A stretch of 64,000 bases of DNA from Mactra quadrangularis (lineage: Eukaryota; Mollusca; Bivalvia; Venerida; Mactridae), in NCBI GenBank assembly GCA_025267735.1, contig CM046299.1, positions 14,406,232-14,470,231 of the forward strand, read 5' to 3'. The stretch's first letter is position 1. Every line of letters begins with the position of its first letter. Made by a program: the position numbers and the translations under genes. Of the stretch, positions 32,501 through 44,369 are shown piece by piece. The notes beneath the pieces were generated by a model. The model was not told where the DNA came from, did not search any database, and was given only the letters and a program-made list of their open reading frames with translations.

Positions 32501-35500
32501 TATCCAGCTGTTAAAGGAACATTTTACAGTAAAATCATCTATGATTCTGTCCAAGTGAATAGTGAGAAAATTGCTAATTACGAATATAAAGAAATGGTGT
32601 AAAATACAAAAATATTAATTATTATACAAATCATGACATAATTCAAATTAACAATTTATTATTGGCATTGAAAATCATGCTTTGTTAAACAGTAAATGAT
32701 CAAATTTGAAAGTCTGCTGGAACCAAATAAATTTTACACTGTTTAATTTAAAAAAAGTTAAAGCTAGGTTTTTGAAGTCTACTTCTTGTATCACTATTCT
32801 GCCAACTAATGACATTATCTTTCCTGACCATCAATTCAAAATGGTTAACAGTTGAATAGTTATTTAGTCAAACACTCTATCTAAAGTGAATAGTTGTTTT
32901 TTTTAATATACCATATTAATAAACTAATTTGAATAAATAAATCAATAAATAAATGAAACTAGCCATTGTAGTCAAACAATAAATAAATAAAACACCAATC
33001 AATAATTTAGCTGATACCCAGACTCAACATTTAAGGGCATACTATTAACCCTGACAACTTATATTTGGGTTCTGACAACTTGTTACTACTAGAAGACATT
33101 GGGTTTGACCAAGTTAATAATAAATCTGATTGACTAACTGGGCAACTAAATGAGCATTGTCTAGCCCTGAATAGATTGTACATAAGTTGAACAAAAAGTG
33201 AATGATAAGAAGTATTTAAAGTACAGAAACATAGCCTAACATTTCTTTTCAAATAATAAAATCAAAACCATAATGATATACATGCAATTATAGTTTACAG
33301 TCAACTATATTCAGAATGATTGTGCTCTAGGCATGTTCCACTTAAAATGACCTATTTTTTGTATGTATTGTTATCATGAATTTAAGACATCTAGTGTCAA
33401 CAAACAAGATTAATGAAGTGTAAGTAAGTTATTAACTTCTTCTTTCTAGAGCTGTCATTGATTCCATTGCTGTATTATCAATCAATTTGGTCGATTTTCA
33501 ATCAATAATTGATAGGCATTTTGAAATATCAATAACAAAGCATATGTAGGTAAACAAAAAAAGTCACTCTTAAGGGTCAAATTTGTGAGACAAACCTTCA
33601 ATTGTAAGCAAATACAGGGGCGCTGTCATGATATTAACTGATAGGTCTAAAACACTGACAGCATCCCAATTGAGGAAAAAGCACTAGACCACAGACATTC
33701 ATGACAATTATACATCTACAATGAGTTAAAGACAACATAAATGGTCTGAACAGAACAGCAAAGACGGTATGGATATATATCTGTGTATTGTCGATATTAA
33801 TTTCTCAATATATTGATATCGTCAATACAACTCAAGCCTAATCAATGACAGCTCTAGATCTTTCAATTGTCACATTTATTACACGCATATTCATTGTTCA
33901 ATTTCTCAAAACAATGAACTTTTTGAGCGTCAAATATCCAATTTTCTTCTCCAGAGGGTTCATTTTCACATGGATGATTCTTCATAATTGTTCAATGTTT
34001 TCTTCAAACTACAGATTAATAAGCACTGTCTTGAATTCTTTGAAGTCATGTATGAAAATATCTTTAAAACATCTTGTTCCTAAACCGTCATGTCTGTTAC
34101 AATCAGTATGATAAAACAAATAGTCTATATCCTTGTTGATCTTACAATATGCTGGCGCCTGAAAATGTTAAAAAGTACAAATGAAAAACTCACAACAGGA
34201 GACCCATTTATTAAAATATTTTTAGTGACAGAATTATCATTATGCATCCGAATTTAAAAAAAAACATTAGCAAAAAAGATCATCAAATATCAAAAGAATC
34301 AGACTTGGCAGGTGGAATTGAATTAAAACAGTACTACCATACAGAAATCTTTCATAAAGGCTATTTTTTCAACTAGAACTACTAGATATATATTCCTTTA
34401 AACAATGTGATGTAATTCAATTACCGCTTGTCATCAATATCTACAATTCATCACTATCTGAAGCCACAGAATAAAACACTTATAGAACACAAAATTAATT
34501 ATACATACATGTACTTGAAACATGTAAGTGTATTCATTAAGTATTGTTTTAATACTCTTGGTAATTCTTATTATTAAATTAGAAATAAAAATATGTTAAA
34601 ATGATACTATTACATTAATTTGTTAATCAAATGACATGAACTTACTTATTGTTATTAATTCACTGAACTATCTTCACCAGATTTAGTGTGCATTGTTGAA
34701 TGTAGAATATCCATCTGTGGTGTTATACAGCATCTGAAATATCAATTGTATTAGTCGGGTAAAACTTTTCATCACACATACCATTATTTCATTTCAGCAA
34801 GTTCATTTATATCCATTGAATATTGAAAGCTCAAACCTAAAGCTTCGTATTAAGTAAACTATCATAAATGCAATCAGTAGTTTTGGTTTCACTATAAGAC
34901 ATTTGCTTTGGTATAAGTATTGAAGTTTACATATTTTTAAGGCTTGCTATTGAGTTATGAAAAGCTGCTAGCTCAACTTATCAACTTCCCTTGAAACCTA
35001 GATTTACCTGGTTTTCCTTATCTTTCTATAAGGAGCTGACACCTTCTCCCTCTATGCAATAACTATTTATTATATAGAAGGTAGTGCTGCAACGATTCGA
35101 TTCGATACATCGAAACTCGATTGCGAGGGTGCCGATTCGATTTCGATTCGGGACCTGCGAGTTTCGATTCGATACTGACTTTTAAACATGTCTACATAAG
35201 TTATAGAGATAAAAGCAAAGGCGCGCCTAAAAGTCAAAGTATACGTTGACAGTGAAACTGGGTTTAACTTAGTTACATTTCTCTCAAGCTTCCAATACGA
35301 TTTAACAAGCATGGAAACTCTGTTCCAAATATTTATTCATGCCCTTATTTGCTTGGGTCGGTGTGATTGAATTTTACCTGTCAAGTTTCGATGTTTCGTA
35401 CCGGTAAACTGCAATCTAGCCTATATTTCGCAACAAAGCCTAGTGTATTGTACGGAAGTTTATCAAGAACTGCATCTTTCTACAATTTAAGCTCCATGCT

Positions 35501-38500
35501 GTCTATACGTTTTGAGTCGAAATTACTATAATACATTTTCGCGAACTTTATATTCGTACCCAATCCATTTCGTGCTTGAAAAAAGCAAAAAAAAATTTAG
35601 CAGATTTTCGAGTTTCGTGTTATCAAATTTCAGAAACACTTTTAGTAAATCCATATTACTTATTTTTAAGCTCAAATAAATGTATAAATGCATATTTGAA
35701 GTAAATTATATTAATAAGTGAATCGAATCGAAAAAAATCGAATCGAAAGAAAATGTATCGAATTGCATCGAATCGACTTTCCAGTGAATCGTTGCAGCAC
35801 TAATAGAAGGTAGGAACCAGTCATGACCTGGAATACAATCCAAATACACTAAATATGAAATCCCTAGTTACTATTAGTAATTCTACTCGTGCATTACAAC
35901 CTTAACTTGCATAAATTTCTGTGTCTTAATCCAATGATGTGGGGATCAGGGCTAGCTCTGGCTTTCTTTTCTTTGAGTCAATTTCATGACAAAAATGCAG
36001 ACGCGACTAAAAAAGAAGTTACCTAAAAAAAAGAAGTCGCGACAAAGAACTTGAATGGATGCTTTTTCTTGCCTCATTCGATGATGATATGACTAGCTTA
36101 ACAGACCTAGCGCTCTACAAAGATACACGTTCAATTGCAATGACTTTGTCAATTATTTTTTATTGTCTATTTTGGACAGCATATTTCTAGATGTTTTATC
36201 GCATTTTGGGCTTTTTCCACATGTATGTTGAAAGCCAAATGACATAGATATAATCTGATAATACAGCAGCTTTTGATCTCCACTATCAGCATGTTTTGTG
36301 CTCTTTGATTTTGGACAAATTTGACGGTGTTCTAAATAATGAGTAAAATAATAATGAATAAGATATATTTATTTCTGCAGGGCAAGAGGGCTAATTGTAA
36401 TAAAGTCATAGGCTGTCAATTAGGAAGACTTACCTTTGTGCCTTAGTTATTGATATCTAAGCATTTTGAATCCTCACACCCAACAAATCTGACATGTACA
36501 TCAATATCAGTGGACAAGTATAAGTAAATATTTCTATCCAACTTGCCTGTATATGTGTAATATTTTGAACTATAAATATACAAAAAGAATGTAAAGCAAT
36601 ACTAATTCAAGAGAAAGTTTTAATGTTCAATTATTTTCAACAGTGACATTGTCATTGTCAATTAATATTTAACAGTATGTCTTTAAGATATTTTTTTTTT
36701 AATATTTCATCTTGAATCTTGAATTTCTACTTGCATTATGATCCAAGACATGTTGAGTTTTAGAATTCCCTTGCTTGTTGATTAGTGGGAAAAATTTGGA
36801 ATTCCACATCCCCGAATAACTGTCTGATTATGGCATGACCGAGCAGTTACAACATTGGACAGGTTATCAGTCGATAGTTAGCTCCATGTTGGTTAGAATC
36901 CAATCTAAAACCTATCATGTTGTTTCCATGAACAAGAAACTATATCCTACTGGCTTAGTACCAGGAAGCACTCAAAAGTGATTAATACAAGTTGTAAGTA
37001 CTTGTTTAACAGTCAGGTTGAAAATTAAAAAAACAACAACATTAAAACAAAAGCATTAAAGTGGAGAAATGACTACTCAAAAGTGGAGAAATGACTACTA
37101 AAACGTGGAGAAATGACCAGGGGAGAAATGACTTAATGGAGAAATGACCTGTTGCCATGAGACTTCACCAAGCAATGTAGTATTTGCCTATTAAGACGAT
37201 GCACTTGTTTCATTACTTACCAGAATATCAGGTGAAAACTTGATACGACTCATGCATAATTCATTATTTCTTAAGCCTTAAGGTTCAGTGCATCCGTGCA
37301 CCAATGTATGGAACGCGTCAATTCTACTTTCAGTATCACTTTACAATTGATACAATCAAATGATGCAAGAAATCGACTTACCGTCATCATAATAAAGCCA
37401 TGCAGAATCGATCAAACACTTTAAATCGCTTTAACACTTCTTTGATCATATTCAAACCAATTACAATCGAAAACAAATCCATCTATCCGTCTAACTACAC
37501 AAAATACCTCCATAATTTCAATGTGTTGACATTAATTTTCGTCTCGGCAGCCATTTTTAATAGCGCTCGACACTTTCCGCTTCGTTCATCTGCGAAGCGA
37601 TTATTTTTTAGCGTAGGCTTAAAACCGCACAACAATGATGTGATTTTCGACATATTCATCCACCAAATATATCCGAGGGTTGATCGTCAGTTTACGGAAT
37701 CACCCGAGCGGTTTTCCGAATGGTATCTTTTCCTGATAAAATCTGAAGCAATCCAATTGGTACATGTAAGTAGGTCCTTACAGTTGGAATCATCGGATTT
37801 TATCATTGAAGTCCTATGTAAAGATAACAAAATATTTCATCTAATATCTTTCTTGTTATTTAAGATATTATAAGAAGTGATTAAATATAGAAAGTTCTTT
37901 ACCCTAAAAATACTTGGGTTGATTTTCAAACAAATTAAATGATTTACAAAAAAGTTATTTAAGGGTAGGTTTGGCATATTGACATTAAAATGTAAGGGTA
38001 AAATCCGAGTAATCCAGCTATTAGGACCTACCTATTTGAAGTGTATACAAGGGGAAGTAACTGACTAAAGTCCTTTATTGGCATATCGTTAATAGTTACA
38101 TGTAGGCTAGTGACTATTATCATAGGAGTGTTAATTCTAAGAATAAAAAAAACCGATACAAATAACAAACGCGTATTTGTATAATTAGTTGATAGCAAAA
38201 AAACATGATGAAAAAATGCTTTAACTATTTTTACAATTTGACGGACATGTTTCCAGTGAAATATGTAAGAAATAAATATCTTTTCAAAGACTTAATTGCT
38301 ACACATATATTCTTTGCAAATTTAATAGGTATAACGCAATTATATTATTAAATGACTAGGGTAAATGTTGTCGATAATGTGAACAATACGTTTTGACCAT
38401 AATTAGTTTAACAATTTTGTACAAGAACTTCTGAAGATACAGCTTGAAGCCGCTGCCGTGGTGTAGTGGTTGGCGTGTCTGACTTCGAATCCGGAGATCG

Positions 38501-41500
38501 CGGGTTCGAGCCCGGTCGCGGTAGGTCATACCCTATACATGAGTTGTGGTCCTCGTGGTAGGGTAAGTTAGTACTGGTAATAGAAAAGTGTTCAGGGAAC
38601 TTATAGTAGAAAGAGCTGGCCGTTGTATATATGACCTAAATATGTGTTGAATACAAAGTTAAAAAATAGCTCGCAAGATCAGTAATAGTCGGTATAAAGT
38701 TCATTTGGCTAAAATATATTTTAAGGTTTGATTTTCCATAAAGACTTATGGATTATTATCTCGTGTAGGTAATGCTCAGAATGAACCTGGCTGCAAGACT
38801 GAGGAAACTTGTGATTGTTGTAAAAGTAACCCTGACGGTGGTGACATAAGATTGCCGGATATTTGTAATGATGGACGTGAAAATTGGAAATGCACATATG
38901 GATGTAAAGATGGTTATTGGGGTGACAAATGTTGGGATTTTTGTCCTGCTTCTTGTATTAGTTGTCATCGACAGTACGGAGCTACAGAACGAAATAAGAG
39001 ATGTAATTCATGTGTCGATGGTTACTATGGAACAAAATGTGAAAGAAATTGTACTACAAACTGTGCACAGAACAAATGTAACCAAATCACAGGTAATTGT
39101 TTACAAGGATGTACAAACAACTGGAGTGGAGATAAATGTGACGTTTGTCCTGATACATGGTATGGTAACAATTGTCATATACGATGTCCTGATACTTGTA
39201 AAGATAGAATGTGTGACAGCAATGGTGAATGTACCACTGGTTGTGCTGATGATAACTTCACAGGTTCGAAATGTAATCAATGTAAGACAGGGAAATATGG
39301 TGACAACTGTGATATAAATTGTCCGGTGAACTGCAAAGACGACACATGTAACAAAGATCATGGCATGTGTACAAATGAATGCAAAGGTAACTATGTCGGA
39401 GAAAGATGTGACACATGTCAGCTAGGAAAGTATGGTGAAAACTGTGCTATAAATTGTCCGGTGAACTGCAAAGACGACACATGTAACAAAGATCATGGCA
39501 TGTGTACAAATGAATGCAAAGGTAACTATGTCGGGGATAGATGTGACACATGTCAGCCAGGAAAGTTTGGTGACAACTGCGCTATAAATTGTCCGGTGAA
39601 CTGCAAAGACGACACATGTAACAAAGACGAGGGTGTATGTACAAACGGATGCAAAGGTAACTTTGTCAGGGATAGATGTGACACATGTCCGATAGGTTAT
39701 TTCGGAACCAACTGTGAAAAATGTTCCGAAAATTGTGACGATGTATGTGATAATGTCACTGGAAATTGTGCATCTTGTAAAGACAGAAAGTTTTATGGTG
39801 ATACATGTGATACACAATGTCCAACAAATTGTCTAAAGGGTCAATGTGCCAAAGAAGATGGTCAGTGCAGTTCTTGTGTAAAAGGATATTATAGTCTTCA
39901 ATGCAGCTTAACATGTCCACACAAATGTCTTAATGGAGAATGTTCAAAAGAAGACGGAGCATGTACATCCTGCAGAGCTGGACACTATAGCAAGACGTGT
40001 AACAGGACTTGTCCTGATAATTGTCTAAACAACGTGTGTGGTCAATATGATGGAATATGTCACAATTGTAGTGTTGGATACTACAGTAGGTCATGTGACT
40101 TCAAGTGTCCAGGTGTGTGTATCAACGATACATGTAATCAAGACTCCGGAGATTGCACGTTCGGATGTACGAATGGATGCCAGAACGAAGACAATGACAG
40201 TAACGGTTAGTTTACAATATATTTCATTATTTAATGATGATTTTATGTGCATTATTTAAAATGACTATGAAACAACAACAACACGTATAGTTCTTAAGAT
40301 ATACAGTAGAGTCTCACCTAACGACCGGTCCGATAATAAGACCAACTACATAATACGGGCAGTTTTTGAAAGACCGGAATTATTTTCTATATATTTCAAT
40401 AGTCGTGAGGTCCGATAATAAGACCGGTCCGCTATTCCGTAATACGACCACTTTTTTAGACCCAACCAGTCTAATTGCACTAATTTGGGGTCCAATATTA
40501 CGACCAGTCTATAGCAGTCGTTGACACGTTGTGTAACAACTTTTTATCGAGTATATACAACTTAACTGATTTTTGACATGTATACAATTACGTAATAGGT
40601 ATGACAAGATACCCATAGTAACCACAAAATAAGTGATAAAACAGCGTCAACATTGATCAATAAAAAAAAAATTGTTTGTAAATGTAATTGTCAATGATTG
40701 CAAATGTTTGATGAAGTGAAACGGCGATTAGTCCCTAAAATCAACTAAACTTCGTTGCGAATTAATTTTTGATAATTTAAGATTAATTAAAAAGAAAGTT
40801 AAACAGACGGAATGCGATAATTTATGATTTTTGTTTGATATATCAAACTTAAATTAGTTAAGAATGCGTTTCGTCTGCTTACGTAAGCGTTCTTACAGAG
40901 CGTTCTAAACAAAGAAAACGAAAGTAGAATTTCCTTTACAACTATGTGAAAAGTCGTCTGTCTCATTAATTTGCGTACGGTTTTGAGCAAATATGTTCCA
41001 GTTATCTGATTATTTTGCGTACAAATCTAATTTTAATTTGTTAAAATTAAAATAACTGCCAAAATTAAAATTAAACATAGCATCGTGTCGGAAAGGTATA
41101 AACTCCAGTATACGGAACAGCACGATGGGTACAAAGTCCTGGGACGGTACGGACTTGGTGAATTTTGCGGTGACGAAATTAAATTGTCAGTCAGTTTCTT
41201 GGTTAGATTATTAATTAACAAAATATCATTAAAAGCATAGGCAGATCTAGCGGGGGGGGGGGGGGTAAGGGGGGTCTGGATCATCCCCTAGAATTTCCTA
41301 AATAGACTTGTCCATAAGTATTTACTGACTTTAAGTCATGTAACAGTTTTTCTCAATGCTTAAAATAGATTTAATGGTTATGTAGTTTTTTATTACTTAA
41401 GTGCTGCATTATTCTGCAGAAAATGTATGTGGTTGTGGTTCGACCCCCAAGAAAAAGTTAAGAACCCCCCCCCCTTATAAAAAAATTCTGGATCTGCCCC

Positions 41501-42821
41501 TGAAAGGACTGTGATTTAAACAGTGTCTGAAATTAATAAGTTAAATGCAGATGTTAGGAAAAAATAGCATGAGTATTCTTACTTTCTATTTGTACATTGT
41601 AACCATTAACAAGACATTTTAACTATATGAATAGTCACTGGCAACGTTAATAATTTTTGATACCTAACTGTTATACTCAATATATAAATAGGTGGGTTCG
41701 CTATTAAGACCGACTCGCTATTAAGACCACTTTCTGTAAGACCGCCAGGTGGTCTTATTAGCGGAACTTTACTGTATTATATTGTGATCAACGCGTTTCG
41801 GTATAGACCTTCATCAGAATAACAATAATAATAATGACGTAATAATTATAGCGTACACCATATGTTGGCGGAAAAATGACGTTACGTTAATCTTGTAACA
41901 TATGTGCACATATAAAATAATACAACAAAAATGTACATATAAAACAATGCAATACACATGTATATATAAAGTAATTTAACAAATGTGCACATATAAAATA
42001 ATGCAACATACATGTATTTATTGCATATGTTACTATAAATAGTAACATAATCGACGAGAAAGTGCGCCAATATAGCCTCAATGTGGGCAATATATTCCAG
42101 TATTGAGCAAGTGTGCCAAAATATCGATATTTGGCTCACTTCCTAGTGTGCATTATTTAGTAATAAATACACCTTTGTATAAAATGCAATATACAATGAA
42201 ACATAAAACAAAATTTAATGTATTCATGATAAGTAATTGATTTTGTAATATGATATGTTTATTGTTTTGTGTTTGAATGAAGTCTTGTACTTAAAATAAG
42301 TTACGATTGTATTTTCCGAAATAAGATTACAGTTGGGCTCCTCTGGTATTATTCATTTTTTATTTATTTTATACTGGGATAAACGCTTTGTCAACACATG
42401 TTTTAGGCTATTTTATGAAGTCCAGTGCATCTAACCTAGCTTTTCTGGAGCCTAGTCTATTATCAGTACTCATCGACCCTTACAAAAGGCCAAAAACTTC
42501 ACCAAATACCTTATTAATGCAGAAAAATTGACATAAATCTGGGATTCAGACTCGTAGTCTTTTCGGGACACTACATTTGAACCCCGGAGCAAAACCATCT
42601 AACTCACCGACTAGGGAAGGTGTTATTTAAACTGACAGTTTAGTTATCTCAATGTGTCCAGCCTCTATCGTGTATTATCTCTTATATAAGGTTTAAATAA
42701 TATATTTACAGAACCACAGCCATTAAGTAGTCTTGAAACAAGTTTTGGAAGAAAAACTGACAGGAATATCATTATGATAGTATTTTTACAAATTATCGTA
42801 TGTTTTGTTCTGCACATGTAG
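29499..42821 (+). CDS. multiple EGF-like domain protein (secreted or membrane-anchored)
   Basis: Assembled from three exons whose phases agree: 29499-29562, 38769-40205, 42712-42821 (stop TAG 42819-42821), about 536 residues. Exon 1 is a signal peptide. Exon 2 carries about ten cysteine-rich EGF/laminin-EGF-like repeats with the GYYG.KC..NC pattern of MEGF10/11, SCARF and NimC-type scavenger receptors. Exon 3 ends in a stretch of about 17 hydrophobic residues (IIMIVFLQIIVCFVLHM), which could be a membrane anchor or a GPI signal. The family includes phagocytic and recognition receptors and adhesive matrix proteins; the precise role here is unknown. Extra exons could exist in the two introns. 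A strong donor directly after the stop suggests an intron in the 3' UTR. Confidence 0.75.
30455..30600 (-). mobile_element. possible tRNA-derived SINE remnant
   Basis: On the - strand there is an A-box-like 'ggtagagtgacc' and a B-box-like 'ggttcgaatctc' about 35 nt apart, next to 'ggcgtt' sequence like the tails of other SINEs here. Degenerate; low confidence. Confidence 0.35.
33446..33857. mobile_element. TIR MITE, CTAGAGCTGTCATTGATT ends
   Basis: Perfect 18-bp inverted termini CTAGAGCTGTCATTGATT and AATCAATGACAGCTCTAG, 412 bp apart. The palindromic CTAG ends allow a TA duplication but leave the exact boundary open. No coding content. Confidence 0.6.
34142..37554 (-). CDS. candidate short spliced transcript, - strand
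   Basis: Three segments join in phase: 37508-37554 (ATG in good context, MAAETKINVNTLKLW, donor G|GTATTT), 34678-34733 (acceptor atatttcag, donor CTG|GTGAAG) and 34142-34158 (acceptor cattttcag, stop TAA). The product would be only 39 residues. In a different phase the last segment is open for 48 codons (APAYCKINKDIDYLF...), so the true structure may differ or have more exons. The protein is not recognised. It lies antisense within intron 1 of the EGF gene. Another strong donor (GTAAGT) follows the first segment on this strand at 37381. Confidence 0.25.
35082..35802. mobile_element. hAT-type MITE with perfect 8-bp TSD
   Basis: Inverted ends TAGTGCTGCAACGATTCGAT and the mirror of ...GAATCGTTGCAGCACTA, with ATAGAAGG directly repeated at 35074-35081 and 35803-35810. 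GTGCTGCAACGATT-type termini and 8-bp duplications are typical of hAT elements. The subterminal part is rich in 'tcgattcgat'. No transposase is seen in the 721 bp. Confidence 0.9.
36000..36050. repeat. small hairpin
   Basis: 'gacgcgactaaaaaagaagtt' pairs with 'aaagaagtcgcgac' across a short centre. Probably the end of an old element. Confidence 0.4.
37062..37152. repeat. short tandem repeat of a GGAGAAATGAC unit
   Basis: 'gtggagaaatgactactaaaa' and shorter variants occur five times in about 90 bp. Noncoding. Confidence 0.75.
38449..38662 (+). mobile_element. tRNA-derived SINE
   Basis: The head has a tRNA A box (tggtgtagtggttggcgtg) and a B box (gggttcgagcccgg), followed by an unrelated body ending 'atgtgttgaatacaaag'. 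The tRNA-like part lacks a clean anticodon stem and has an unrelated tail, so it is not a functional tRNA gene. It lies just before EGF exon 2. Confidence 0.75.
38769..40205 (+). CDS. EGF gene exon 2, all EGF-like repeats
   Basis: Acceptor tcgtgtag|GT, donor AACG|GTTAGT, phase 1 at both ends; 1,437 nt. It encodes a cysteine-rich chain with repeated CP..C...C.....G.C blocks and C..GYYG..C segments. Three units of exactly 135 nt (starting at 39321, 39456 and 39591) are nearly identical, showing recent tandem duplication within the exon. Reading on past the donor gives GGT TAG, so unspliced RNA would stop at once. Confidence 0.85.
40304..41774 (+). mobile_element. pogo/Tigger-like DNA element, full length
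   Basis: It begins TA-CAGTAGAGTCTCACC and ends CTTTACTG-TA; ends read inward are CAGTAGAGT and CAGTAAAGT. It contains 'cgataataagaccgg'-like subterminal motifs at both ends and a nested MITE at 41238-41502. It matches 1-768 in inverted orientation. No transposase domain was identified. It lies in the second intron of the EGF gene. Confidence 0.65.
41238..41502. mobile_element. hAT-like MITE nested in pogo-like element
   Basis: Inverted ends TAGGCAGATCTAG...CTGGATCTGCCCCTG with G- and C-runs. It is the reverse-orientation relative of 52534-52852 (shared 'ctacataaccat.aaa.ct.t' and 'tgcagaaaat.tatgtg' blocks). The target duplication is not clear here. Confidence 0.65.
41890..42015. repeat. degenerate tandem repeat, gtacatataaaacaatgcaa-like
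   Basis: Four imperfect copies of a unit like 'atgtgcacatataaaataat' with period about 30-35 bp. The open frames across it come from the repeat. Confidence 0.55.
42370..42625 (-). mobile_element. tRNA-derived SINE, degenerate copy
   Basis: It shares, in reverse, the order of the SINEs at 51290 and 60655: 'cctagctttcctggaccc', 'ccagtactcac', 'ccttattaatgcagaaaaattgacat', and a weak tRNA-like head near 42540-42620. Confidence 0.6.
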
Positions 42822-42824
42822 ACG
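42712..42824 (+). CDS. EGF gene exon 3, hydrophobic C-terminus
   Basis: Acceptor tatttacag|AA joins the phase-1 G of exon 2 to make GAA. It encodes EPQPLSSLETSFGRKTDRN, then a hydrophobic tail, then stop at 42819-42821. The exon ends ATGTAGACG|GTAAGT, so a 3' UTR intron is likely. Phase match and the anchor-like tail support it. Confidence 0.6.
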
Positions 42825-42939
42825 GTAAGTCATTTCGTAGAACTTTTCTTATTTAACTTTTAAGTTCCATGTTGACATATTCGGTTATCTGTTCTACATT
42901 TTAAAAAAATATCATTTAGTGTCTGTAATTGTGTCAAAA

Positions 42940-43262
42940 AATAAATGTTAATAATTTAGAACAAACTGACCTATTAGTTACAAGAAATATACAATAAAAG
43001 CCACAAAATGCACTAAAATTGTCTATACCGTTACAAACGGGCTAGACTTTTACTGCTAGAAACACCATTATTTGTGGTTGTGTGACTATTTGCACGAACA
43101 TTATAATTATAATCACTGTACTGTCCTGTTTAAAAATGTTTCTATACTGTTTTGATAGTTTTAGAAAAAAATAATGATTAAGTTGAAGTTTGTGATAGAG
43201 AGCCTTTAAACTTTAAACAGTTCTTTTAGACATTTTGTAGCATTTTTATAATGTTACCGTCT
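42940..43262. mobile_element. degenerate copy of TTAA-type MITE
   Basis: It resembles 57862-58171 over about 260 bp ('caagaaatatacaataaaag.cacaaaatgcactaaaa'). The left end has decayed; the right end keeps 'agcctttaa'. Confidence 0.55.
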
Positions 43263-43416
43263 GTTACAATAATAAATCAAGTTCTCTTAATAGACCAGAC
43301 CATTTGATAGTTTATTATCAGAACATATACATAAATATTTCAGAACCCTAGAATTATATTTAGATATTTGTACAAATAAAGTGTAAAGATACGATAAAAT
43401 GTCCTTTTTATTGCAG

Positions 43417-43600
43417 AAGAAAGACAATGGAAACCACGAAAGATCTATCAATTCATGCAAATTATACCTTTTAGAATGACAAAGCTGACCCTGACGGTTA
43501 TTAAGAATTACGAATTCCGAACCAACCGATTTAGATGAAAACAACAAACATTAAGACTTCGAATTATAAGCTTTCATGGACACTTGAAAGAATAAATTTT
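43417..43600 (+). other. possible 3' UTR exon of the EGF gene
   Basis: A good acceptor tttttattgcag ends at 43416, after the strong donor at 42825. An AATAAA lies at 43592. The exon is untranslated if real. Beyond it, to 44360, is AT-rich DNA with a weak MITE-like remnant at 43950-44050. Confidence 0.3.
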
Positions 43601-44369
43601 TAATCATTTCAAAGGACAAAACTTTTTGTCGAATATTCATGAACAAAAAACGATTCAATCATATCAATTTCCGTACTTATGCCCAGATGTATAATTTTTT
43701 ATGTACACGTCTTACTATAGGTACTTTGTGTTTATGTACTTTGAACAATGGATTTTCCAACTCAACAAGCACACGGGGAGATGTACTTCATTATCTAAAT
43801 GATTGAAACAGACCACTTGGACGATAGCACTTACTCCAGATAGTACATTCTGTAAATTTCCAAAATTGATGAAACTAGAAAATATGTTAAACTTATCAAA
43901 CAATCAAATTGTTATGTAACATTTCATTCCAAATAAAATTGGTTTAATTGAAACTGTATATTTACCCTGCTGATTTAAATACTCACAAAATAATCCCTTA
44001 TTCAAGATCGATACAATAAATCAAATCAGTGGAGTGTTTTTGTGACTGACAGTTGAATAAAATTACACAATACAATTTAACTATGATATTGAAATTAAGA
44101 AAGATAACTTGAATAACTAATATGTGCATGTGTTGCTTATTACATCCCTTTATTTGCATACATTAGTCATTTCTTGTAAATTTTTAGCAAGCTTCAAATA
44201 AAATTAAACATTGATGTTCATGTTCATCAATTTAGTTTTCATGAGCCCTGACTCAGAAAAAGAACACAAACTGCGAACTAATCAGACGAAAGGTCCCAAG
44301 TAAAAAACAGAAGACCGGCACAGCTCCTGGTAAAATAAGGAGACAGTTTTATCTTGATAAACTAATTCT

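Larger units (their letters stand above)
29563..38768. other. intron 1 of the EGF gene (9.2 kb)
   Basis: Donor GTAAGT at 29563 and acceptor tctcgtgtag ending 38768. It contains MITEs, a SINE, small repeats and a possible - strand transcript, listed separately. Long parts (29720-30450, 30600-33440, 35811-37060, 37555-38450) are AT-rich with nothing recognised. A single Mutator-like terminus CATTCGGAACGACCTCGG lies at 29691-29709 without a visible partner. Confidence 0.55.

Noticed and set aside
37400..37873. 157-codon + strand frame
   Set aside because: No domain recognised, composition like AT-rich noncoding DNA, and it overlaps the - strand candidate exon.
38449..38525. tRNA gene
   Set aside because: Good A and B boxes, but no clean anticodon stem and a SINE body follows. 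The same applies to the heads at 45802, 51530 and 60900.
38868..39817. Open frames overlapping the EGF exon in other frames and on the - strand
   Set aside because: Shadows of a biased TGT/AAT-rich coding sequence; the + frame with regular cysteines is the real one.
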